64,000 nucleotides of DNA, taken from NCBI RefSeq assembly GCF_963675065.1, contig NZ_OY775905.1, forward strand, positions 1,376,501 through 1,440,500, given 5' to 3'. Origin of the DNA: an uncultured Draconibacterium sp. GTDB lineage: Bacteria; Bacteroidota; Bacteroidia; Bacteroidales; Prolixibacteraceae. The notes under the pieces are model-generated. The model had not been told where the DNA came from. It did not search any database and worked only from the letters and a program-made list of their open reading frames with translations. Made by a program: the position numbers and the translations under genes. Shown here piece after piece: positions 9,575 through 16,624 of the stretch (position 1 is the first letter of the stretch; each line of letters opens with the position of its first letter).

Positions 9575-9577
9575 AAG

Positions 9578-10291
9578 TTAGTATTTCGCACCATCCTCAT
9601 CGAGCATAGGCACAAAACGCACAGGCAACACATCTTTCTTTCTGATCTTTCCATTCCTTTTCTGCAGCAGAACAAGCTTTTGTATGTTCCCTGCTCCAAC
9701 CGGAATGATCATCCTGCCACCTTCAGCCAGCTGCTCTTGCAAAGGTTCGGGCACATGCGATGGCGAACAGCTTACAAGTATGGCATCGAAAGGCGCTTTT
9801 TCGGGCCACCCCAGGTAACCATCGCCAACTTTACAGTAGATATTATTGTATTCCAGTTTCCGGAAAACCTTTTTTGCCGACTTGCTCAATTCTTCAAAAA
9901 GCTCGATGGTAAAAACAGAATCGCATAATTGCGCTAAAATAGCCGCCTGATAGCCCGATCCGGTTCCAACCTCCAAAACACGGTCTGAACGATTAAGATT
10001 TAAAACCTCGGTCATGTATGCAACAATATAAGGTTGCGAAATGGTTTGTCCTTCATCTATAGGTAATGGAGAGTCAGCATAAGCAAATTTTGCATATTGT
10101 GGTATAACAAATTCGTGCCGCGGAACCTGCCGAAATGCAGCCAAAACCAACTCGTTGTTAATTCCCCGGTTTTTAAGCTGCAATTCCACCATTTTCCAGC
10201 GCTCGTTAAAAAATGCATCGTTTTGCGAACTACTTACCATGGGTACAAACACCAGAAGTATGGCAATTAAAATTCTGAACATATCAGTCAT
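9578..10291 (-). CDS. pcm: Protein-L-isoaspartate O-methyltransferase, exported form
   Basis: This 237-residue enzyme uses S-adenosylmethionine to methylate L-isoaspartyl residues and start their repair. The SAM-binding loop VLEVGTGSGYQAAILAQ and the family motif DSPLPIDEGQTISQPYIVAYM are intact. Unlike the cytoplasmic E. coli enzyme, it carries an N-terminal hydrophobic leader (FRILIAILLVFVPMVSSSQ), which suggests a periplasmic location, as in several Bacteroidota homologues; how SAM would reach it there is not known. An alternative ATG three codons in (10282) starts right at the leader. The stop lies 3 bases from the convergent neighbour. Confidence 0.88.
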   Translation of the reverse strand: MTDMFRILIAILLVFVPMVSSSQNDAFFNERWKMVELQLKNRGINNELVLAAFRQVPRHEFVIPQYAKFAYADSPLPIDEGQTISQPYIVAYMTEVLNLNRSDRVLEVGTGSGYQAAILAQLCDSVFTIELFEELSKSAKKVFRKLEYNNIYCKVGDGYLGWPEKAPFDAILVSCSPSHVPEPLQEQLAEGGRMIIPVGAGNIQKLVLLQKRNGKIRKKDVLPVRFVPMLDEDGAKY

Positions 10292-10503
10292 GTAGAAAAC
10301 CCTGGTTATATAACGATGGTAACACGATTAAGGTTACTAATGTAGTTTCCCCTTAGAATCCGATAATTGTTTAATAGCAAACGAGTTAAAAGATTGTAAA
10401 ATAATGGCTTTCTCCTCATATTCTGCAGATTGCAAAGGATGCAATTCTAATAGTTTTCTTAACTTCGCAATCAACAAAATCCAAAAGATAAAAACCAAAG
10501 GCC

Positions 10504-10947
10504 TTGAAATTTAGTACAAGAACACGATATGGGTTAAGAGCTATTCTTGAAATAGCAATGAACAACTCTGAGAATGGTATCTATCAAAAAGATATTGCCA
10601 TCAATCAAAATCTTTCTTACAAATACCTGGATCAGATCATCAACTCGCTAAAAGTTGCAGGCCTTGTAACAAAAGCCGCCGGAAGACGAAGTGGTTATGT
10701 GCTAGCCTGTAAACCAGAAGAAATTACCATTTATGACATACACAGTGCCTATGAGCCGGGAGTTTGCGTGGTTGACTGTGTAGCCGACAATTACCAATGC
10801 GACAGAAAAGATATCTGCGCATTGTTTGGCTTTTGGGGAAATTTGAACCGCCAGTTTGTTGAAATTTTGAAATCAACTACATTGGAAGACATTATGAATG
10901 AACAAGTAAAAATTGATGAAATTGCAGTTTCTACATTTTGTGAATAA
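10504..10947 (+). CDS. Rrf2-family transcriptional regulator with IscR-like cysteines
   Basis: The 147-residue protein starts at TTG with the conserved Rrf2 opening KFSTRTRYGLRAILEIA; no ATG fits this position. A winged helix-turn-helix follows (QKDIAINQNLSYKYLDQIINSLKVAGLV), then a C-terminal cluster CVVDCVADNYQCDRKDIC. The spacing of these cysteines is like the Fe-S ligands of IscR, NsrR and CymR-type proteins, so it may sense iron-sulfur status, redox state or nitric oxide. The target genes are not visible; no isc or suf operon is adjacent, and the downstream gene is convergent. The rare start codon may lower expression. Confidence 0.85.
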   Translation: MKFSTRTRYGLRAILEIAMNNSENGIYQKDIAINQNLSYKYLDQIINSLKVAGLVTKAAGRRSGYVLACKPEEITIYDIHSAYEPGVCVVDCVADNYQCDRKDICALFGFWGNLNRQFVEILKSTTLEDIMNEQVKIDEIAVSTFCE

Positions 10948-10950
10948 CCA

Positions 10951-12351
10951 TTAATCTTGCGGCATCAACTTGATAACAGTTCCCGGACTATTCAACACCA
11001 CATAAATTGCACCCTCCGGTCCGGTCGACACATCGCGTACACGTCCCTGATTTTTTACAATCACCTCCTGATGAACTACTTTATCACCTTCAATTTGAAG
11101 TAAACGAACCTCCTCGTATTTTAAAGCACCAACCAACAGTTTGTTTTTCCACTTACTAAAAAGATCGCCATGATAAAAATCGAGGCCGCAAACAGCTATT
11201 GATGGCCGCCAGTATAAGTTTGGCTGTTCCATCCCAGGTTTATGTTTCACGTCGGTTATAATCGTTCCGTTGTAGTTTTTCCCGTAGGTTATGGTTTCCC
11301 AACCATAGTTTTTACCCCACCCAATTAGGTTCAACTCATCGCCACCCATCGGGCCATGCTCGGTTACCCACAATTCTCCTGTTTGCGGATGAATGGCCAT
11401 CCCCTGGATGTTTCGGTTACCCAGCGAAAACAAGGACGGCACCGCTCCTTCATCATTTAAAAAAGGATTATCTTCCGGAATACTCCCGTCTTTGTAAATA
11501 CGATGCACTTTCCCGTTTGGTAGCGTAAAATCCTGCGCCTGGTATCCGGCACCGCGGTCGCCAATGGCAAAATATAAATGCCCCCACGGATCGAAAACAA
11601 TACGACAACCATAATGGTGGCGGGTAGTTCGGTAGCTATCGTGCGCGGCTTCAAACAATACCTCCTCGTTTGTCCAGGTGTTATTTTCAATTTTCCCGCG
11701 TACAATACGTGTCATTGCCGGAGGACGGTTTCCATCGTAGCCACTTGTTAATACATGACTGTAAGCAAGGTAAATCCAGCCATTTTCATCATAATCGGGA
11801 TCAACAGCAACATCCATCAAACCACCCTGCCCTTCATTCAAAACCTCAGGGGTATTTTTTACCGGCTCATCAAGTAATTTCCCATTTTCAACCACTCGCA
11901 ATCTTCCCGGACGTTCGGTTATCAAAGCTGTATTTTCATCAATAAAATCGATTGCCCACGGAACTTCCAGACCTTCTGCAAAAATTTCCACATCAACTTT
12001 ATAATCCAGCGTTTCTATTTCTTTGGCAATGGGTGGTTTTTTCGCTCCCACTTTATTCTCCGATTCGCGGATATAAGACATAATCGAGCGAATTTCTCCG
12101 TCGTTAAGCGTTGCTTCGTAAGATGGCATTCCCAAATGCGCAATTCCAAATTTTATATTTCGGAAAACATAGCCGTCTTCGGCTCCAAATTGCCAAATTC
12201 CGTCAACCAGACTTGCTGCGTTTCCTCCGCCTAAATTGGCGCCATGGCACGAAGCACAATTTTGGCCATACAGAAGTGCGCCATCCTGAGCGTTTACGGT
12301 AAGCGAAAAAGAGAGAATTAAAATTGTAAAAAATACGATTGTTGTTTTCAT
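10951..12351 (-). CDS. Cytochrome c - PQQ-dependent sugar dehydrogenase fusion
   Basis: The 466-residue secreted protein has a signal peptide ending near AQ (residue 22) and a c-type haem site CASCH at 32-36 with a candidate axial Met in LGMPSY near residue 76. From about residue 105 it has a soluble aldose/sorbosone dehydrogenase propeller (PWAIDFIDENTALITERPGR, AYSH, FGDRGAG-like FAIGDRGAG, GNRNIQGMAIHP). Such enzymes oxidise sugars in the periplasm using PQQ, and the fused cytochrome would take the electrons directly. In other species the cytochrome domain is often C-terminal or separate, so the N-terminal order is notable. No pqq synthesis genes are in the window. Confidence 0.85.
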   Translation of the reverse strand: MKTTIVFFTILILSFSLTVNAQDGALLYGQNCASCHGANLGGGNAASLVDGIWQFGAEDGYVFRNIKFGIAHLGMPSYEATLNDGEIRSIMSYIRESENKVGAKKPPIAKEIETLDYKVDVEIFAEGLEVPWAIDFIDENTALITERPGRLRVVENGKLLDEPVKNTPEVLNEGQGGLMDVAVDPDYDENGWIYLAYSHVLTSGYDGNRPPAMTRIVRGKIENNTWTNEEVLFEAAHDSYRTTRHHYGCRIVFDPWGHLYFAIGDRGAGYQAQDFTLPNGKVHRIYKDGSIPEDNPFLNDEGAVPSLFSLGNRNIQGMAIHPQTGELWVTEHGPMGGDELNLIGWGKNYGWETITYGKNYNGTIITDVKHKPGMEQPNLYWRPSIAVCGLDFYHGDLFSKWKNKLLVGALKYEEVRLLQIEGDKVVHQEVIVKNQGRVRDVSTGPEGAIYVVLNSPGTVIKLMPQD

Positions 12352-12484
12352 TTCTGTTGATTTAGATCTTTTTAAAACCTTTATAAGTTAAGAAAAATCA
12401 ACCTATTTTGTTCATTCATATTCAGCAAATTAATTTAACATTTATTAAGACACTTCTTAATATGATCAGGAATTTTTAGACCTT

Positions 12485-12492
12485 TATATTTG
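12485..12492 (+). promoter_or_regulatory. Predicted -7 box of the 12544-15105 operon
   Basis: TATATTTG fits the Bacteroidota -7 consensus TAnnTTTG and lies 52 bases before the SDR start codon. No clear -33 element is seen. Confidence 0.45.
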
Positions 12493-12543
12493 TTATAAAG
12501 AAAATCTTTAAAGGTTCATTATATAGAAAAAAATTAAAAACAG

Positions 12544-13323
12544 ATGAAGAATGTTGCACTAATAACCGGCGCTTCAACCGGAATTGGCCGGGAGTTGGCC
12601 CACATACATGCCGAAAAAGGGGGCGACCTGGTAATTGTTGCCCGAAGCAATGCCAAGCTGGAAGCACTAAAAACTGAACTGGAAACGAAACACAATATAA
12701 AGGTTTTTGTAATTGCGAAAGATTTAGGATTGCCGGAATCGCCAAAAGAAGTGTACGACGAAATTAAAAAGGCAGGCATCGAAATTGAGATTCTGATTAA
12801 CAATGCCGGTTTTGGAGGTGTTGGCGTATTTCACGAGCTGGATTACGAACAACACATGGACATGATCAACCTGAACGTGAAAACCTTAACTGCGATAACC
12901 CGATTATTTCTGCCCGATTTTGTTAAACGCAATTCCGGGAAGATCCTAAATAACTCATCAACGGCCAGTTTAATGCCCGGCCCGCTGCAGGCCGTTTATT
13001 TTGCAACAAAAGCCTATGTGCGTTCGTTTAGTAATGCACTTTCGGCTGAACTTTCAGAAACAAAAATTACAGTTACCAACCTGATGCCTGGTGCCACCGA
13101 AACTGAATTTGGCGCCTCATCGGGAATGGACAAAACAGCGATGTTCAAAAAAACAGCATCGGCGCGTAAAGTGGCCGAAGCCGGCTATAATGCTATGATA
13201 AAAGGAAAGATCGATGTAATCTCTGGATTAACAACCGCCCAAAAAATTATGATGGCATTTATTCCATTTATGCCGAAAAAGCTATTATTAAAAACGGTTA
13301 AGAACATGCAGCAAACCGATTAA
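12544..13323 (+). CDS. Short-chain dehydrogenase/reductase
   Basis: This 259-residue oxidoreductase has the classical SDR features: cofactor loop TGASTGIG at 8-15, NNAGFG at 86-91, a serine in the SST segment near 139, and Y152-x-x-x-K156. The ARS segment after the second strand suggests NADP(H), as seen in DltE/YqjQ-like and SDR-family reductases; the substrate is unknown. It is cytoplasmic. It opens a three-gene operon with only 5 and 1 bases between the genes, so the product probably acts with the metallophosphoesterase and the NAD-binding protein that follow. Confidence 0.88.
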   Translation: MKNVALITGASTGIGRELAHIHAEKGGDLVIVARSNAKLEALKTELETKHNIKVFVIAKDLGLPESPKEVYDEIKKAGIEIEILINNAGFGGVGVFHELDYEQHMDMINLNVKTLTAITRLFLPDFVKRNSGKILNNSSTASLMPGPLQAVYFATKAYVRSFSNALSAELSETKITVTNLMPGATETEFGASSGMDKTAMFKKTASARKVAEAGYNAMIKGKIDVISGLTTAQKIMMAFIPFMPKKLLLKTVKNMQQTD

Positions 13324-13328
13324 AGCTT

Positions 13329-14435
13329 ATGAGACAAATTATTCCCTGGCTATTTTTCATTGCTTTTCTGGCGTTTTTAGTGGGTGCCAATATGTATCTG
13401 GCCAAACGATTTTCGTTTTATTTTGAACTTCGATCGGCGCGCTATCTCTATATAACTTTTGGCGCCTTAACGGTTTTTATGATTGCCGGCATTGCCACAA
13501 CTACCAATACACAGGCTGCTTTCGGCAATATGATTTACATTGCTGCATCTATTGTAATGGGATTTCTACTTTACCTTTTGCTTTCTGTAGCGGTTGTCGA
13601 TTTACTTAGTCTTTTTATAAAATCAGTTCCCCGCTTGCTGGGAATGGCTGCACTTTCGCTTGCTGTTTTCATTACTGCTGCGGGAATAATTAACGCGCAG
13701 TACCGAAGAATTAGCGAAGTAGAAATTCCGATGAAAGGATTGACGAGCGAAATTAAGGTTGCTCATCTCTCCGATATTCATATCGGGCATTTCTGGGGGC
13801 CAAAAACGCTGCAAAAAATTGTAGATAAAACCAATGCCCAACACCCGGATGTGGTATTTATTACCGGTGACCTTTTTGATGGCAAAATCCGCTTGAATAG
13901 CAAAAGTCTGGAGCCACTAAAGCAGCTGGATGCACCGGTTTATTTTGTGGAAGGAAATCACGATGGCTATTCGGGTGCTATAGAAGTAAAACAAAACCTG
14001 CGCGAAATTGGCGTTACTGTTCTTGAAAACGAGGTGACGCATTTTAACCAGATACAAATTATCGGTCTCGATCACATGCGGGCCGACAATAGCCAGGAGG
14101 AAATTCCGGAAAGAAGAAACCGACCAAGTATCCGTTCCGTTCTGGATGAGTTGAACCTCTTCCCCGGAAAACCAACGGTTTTGTTGCATCACAGCCCCGA
14201 TGGTATTGAACTTGCCAATCAACACGGAGTTGACCTGTACCTGGCCGGTCACACGCACAACGGGCAGTTATTTCCTTTCAATTTTGTAGTGGGAATGATT
14301 TACAAATTCAACAAAGGACTGGGCGATTATAAAGGAACACGCATCTACACCTCCCAGGGAGTGGGAACTTTTGGCCCGCCAATGCGCGTTGGCACAAAAA
14401 GCGAAATTGTACTCTTAAAACTAAAACCCGATTAA
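13329..14435 (+). CDS. Membrane metallophosphoesterase (YkuE/YaeI-like)
   Basis: The 368-residue protein has four N-terminal membrane helices (about residues 5-20, 36-55, 65-90, 97-120) and a calcineurin-type domain. The metal-binding series is complete: HLSDIHIGH, FITGDLFDG, VEGNHDGY, LLHHSPDG and AGHTHNGQ. Relatives such as YaeI and YkuE hydrolyse phosphoesters, including lipid-linked ones at the membrane surface. The catalytic domain follows the fourth helix and, with even topology, could face either side. It is sandwiched between two NAD-binding proteins in one operon; a role in lipid or envelope metabolism is inferred. Confidence 0.85.
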   Translation: MRQIIPWLFFIAFLAFLVGANMYLAKRFSFYFELRSARYLYITFGALTVFMIAGIATTTNTQAAFGNMIYIAASIVMGFLLYLLLSVAVVDLLSLFIKSVPRLLGMAALSLAVFITAAGIINAQYRRISEVEIPMKGLTSEIKVAHLSDIHIGHFWGPKTLQKIVDKTNAQHPDVVFITGDLFDGKIRLNSKSLEPLKQLDAPVYFVEGNHDGYSGAIEVKQNLREIGVTVLENEVTHFNQIQIIGLDHMRADNSQEEIPERRNRPSIRSVLDELNLFPGKPTVLLHHSPDGIELANQHGVDLYLAGHTHNGQLFPFNFVVGMIYKFNKGLGDYKGTRIYTSQGVGTFGPPMRVGTKSEIVLLKLKPD

Positions 14436-14436
14436 G

Positions 14437-15105
14437 ATGAAGGTAATAATTACAGGTGCCACTGGAATGGTGGGGAAAGGCGTTTTACTGGAATGTCTCG
14501 ATCATGAGTCGGTTGAGAAGGTTTTGGTTATCGGAAGAAATCCGGTTGATGTTACACACCCAAAACTGGAAGAACTCATTCACACCAATTTTGCCGATTT
14601 CTCAACTGTCAAAGAGCAACTTGCCGGTTACGACGCTTGTTTTTTGTGCATGGGAATCAGTTCGGTTGGAATGAAAGAAAACGATTTCAAAAAGGTCACT
14701 TATGATTATACGCTTTCGCTTGCACGTGAATTAGTTCCGCTAAATCCGGAAATGACAATCACTTATGTGTCGGGAGAAGGGACAGATTCTTCAGAAAATG
14801 GCAGGGTGATGTGGGCGCGGGTAAAAGGAAAGACCGAAAACGATTTGATTAAACTGGGATTTAAGCAGGCCTTTATGTTTCGCCCGGGGTTTATCATTCC
14901 TTTGCGCGGAATAAAATCAAGAACCAAGGCCTACCAGTTTGTCTACGATTATTTTATGTGGCTGGTGCATTTATTCAAGGCCGTGGCACCAAATGCTGTG
15001 GTAAACACTACACAAGTTGGGAAAGCAATGATCAACGCGGTATTGTATGGCTACAACTCTGTAATCTTTAAACCAAAAGACATTATTCAATTGGCTGAAA
15101 AGTAA
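14437..15105 (+). CDS. NAD(P)-binding protein, HTATIP2/atypical SDR family
   Basis: The 222-residue protein begins VIITGATGMVGKGVLLECL, an atypical SDR cofactor loop, and has DACFLCMGISSVGMKENDF and ARVKGKTENDLIKLGF. These segments match the HTATIP2/YbjT-like group, which lack a canonical YxxxK in the usual place. Such proteins often act as redox sensors or have unknown substrates. It is cytoplasmic and starts 1 base after the metallophosphoesterase stop, the last gene of the operon. It ends 7 bases from the convergent DoxX fusion gene. Confidence 0.78.
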   Translation: MKVIITGATGMVGKGVLLECLDHESVEKVLVIGRNPVDVTHPKLEELIHTNFADFSTVKEQLAGYDACFLCMGISSVGMKENDFKKVTYDYTLSLARELVPLNPEMTITYVSGEGTDSSENGRVMWARVKGKTENDLIKLGFKQAFMFRPGFIIPLRGIKSRTKAYQFVYDYFMWLVHLFKAVAPNAVVNTTQVGKAMINAVLYGYNSVIFKPKDIIQLAEK

Positions 15106-15112
15106 AAACCAA

Positions 15113-16612
15113 TTAGCCATACCATTTCCGCGTGCGTCCCTGCAAGTTATTCAGCGTATCTATGGTGATATTTACATCGTTCACCACCTGAAAATCAAAC
15201 ATGCCCACACAAATAAAATCGGCACCATTTTTAAAGGCCCAGTTAAATCCATCTTCGGGCTGAATGGCACCGGCAGCCAACACTTTAAACCCCATTACCG
15301 GAACAGTGGCACGGTTCACAAAGTCAACCGTTTTATCAGGATATAAACAAAACAGGTTATCGTGAAAGCGGTTGTGGTCGGTATATTTTTTACCATCCAC
15401 TTCAAACGGGAAACGATTCTCGCGCGGGTGCGCCGACCAGTATTTATCGTGATGCATGGTTTTCATGTAATAATCCGGAATAATTCCCTGCTCTTCACAG
15501 GCAATCAGCGAATCAACGGTATGCGACGCCAGCCCGGCAGTATAACCTTGTTGGCGAATATGACTCAACATTAAATCGATTTTATCCAGTTTGTTGTCGC
15601 GCACCAGCCAGTCACACCAGTTCCCCTGTACCTGAATAATATCCACACCAAAATCGATAGCTTTATTAATATTCACCACATAGTCGTTGTTATCCGCATC
15701 GGGATGTACCTGCGTGATCACTTTAATCTTACTTCCGGTTAGCTTTTTATATTTCTGCATGGTGGCATTTGTCGGAAAACCAATATTGATGGTATTAATT
15801 CCGGCTTCTTCGGCCAACATCAGCGTTTCAAAAATTTTCTTCTCGGTATTGTAAGCTCTGAAAAGTGACGGCACATAATGCAGATCTCGCGAGTGCGCCC
15901 AACCGCCAATCAGGTTTCCACCGGCCACCAAACGACTGATTTCGTGCGGCCCGATCTTTCCTTTCGGAAGCTCTCCTTTTAGCTCTTTGATATCGGCACC
16001 TCCTACTTTTATGGTCGCTCCCGAAAGGGTGTCAACTCCAAATTTTTGTGTTTCATTAAAAGCTCCCAAACCCAATACACCCAATGCCGGAATCGTTGCC
16101 AGATTTTTTAAAGCATCGCGACGGGATTTTACAGCAGGTGATTCTTCACCCGGTTCTTTCTTCTTCGGAAAAATTAAAAGTGCATACAATCCCCAGCCTT
16201 TTTCTTTCAAAACAAGCAAAACGATCAAAGCCAACGCCTCAATTACATTTTTATTGACGATGTACAGACTTCCTTCGGTATTGGCAAGTAATGAACCACC
16301 AAACGGCGGATGCCCAAAATAGTAGAGCAAAAGTAAAAGAACGCCCGAAACAGCAGAAACCCGAATTGCCAAACCCAATGTGAGTCCCAGCCCGATAAGA
16401 ATTAACGCCGCCATATTCAGCGGATCTACCACATTCATAATACTTTCTGAACCACCCATCCACTGATACAAACCAGATAATGGCCCAGTTGAGCTCGATA
16501 AATATCCCGCTGCACTCCAGTTTCCATCTGCTAATTTTGCTATTCCTTCGTACAAAAAGTGCCAGCCTATGGCAGTTCTAAAAATTGTAATGATGAGTTT
16601 TTTCCAGTTCAT
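15113..16612 (-). CDS. DoxX-like membrane domain fused through a twin-arginine segment to a TIM-barrel domain
   Basis: In this 499-residue protein, residues 1-150 form a four-helix DoxX/TQO-like module. Residues 163-184 are SRRDALKNLATIPALGVLGLG, that is, a twin-arginine motif followed by a hydrophobic stretch and an Ala-rich end, exactly where a Tat signal would sit. Residues 220-499 look like an aldo/keto-reductase-like or phosphodiesterase-like TIM barrel (SRLVAGGNLIGG, VKVITQVHPD-like, FKVLAAGAIQPEDG). Homologous fusions exist in Bacteroidota but have no known function. It lies 12 bases downstream of the rhamnosidase gene, so sugar metabolism is possible. Confidence 0.7.
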   Translation of the reverse strand: MNWKKLIITIFRTAIGWHFLYEGIAKLADGNWSAAGYLSSSTGPLSGLYQWMGGSESIMNVVDPLNMAALILIGLGLTLGLAIRVSAVSGVLLLLLYYFGHPPFGGSLLANTEGSLYIVNKNVIEALALIVLLVLKEKGWGLYALLIFPKKKEPGEESPAVKSRRDALKNLATIPALGVLGLGAFNETQKFGVDTLSGATIKVGGADIKELKGELPKGKIGPHEISRLVAGGNLIGGWAHSRDLHYVPSLFRAYNTEKKIFETLMLAEEAGINTINIGFPTNATMQKYKKLTGSKIKVITQVHPDADNNDYVVNINKAIDFGVDIIQVQGNWCDWLVRDNKLDKIDLMLSHIRQQGYTAGLASHTVDSLIACEEQGIIPDYYMKTMHHDKYWSAHPRENRFPFEVDGKKYTDHNRFHDNLFCLYPDKTVDFVNRATVPVMGFKVLAAGAIQPEDGFNWAFKNGADFICVGMFDFQVVNDVNITIDTLNNLQGRTRKWYG

Positions 16613-16624
16613 AGAGCAGATCTT

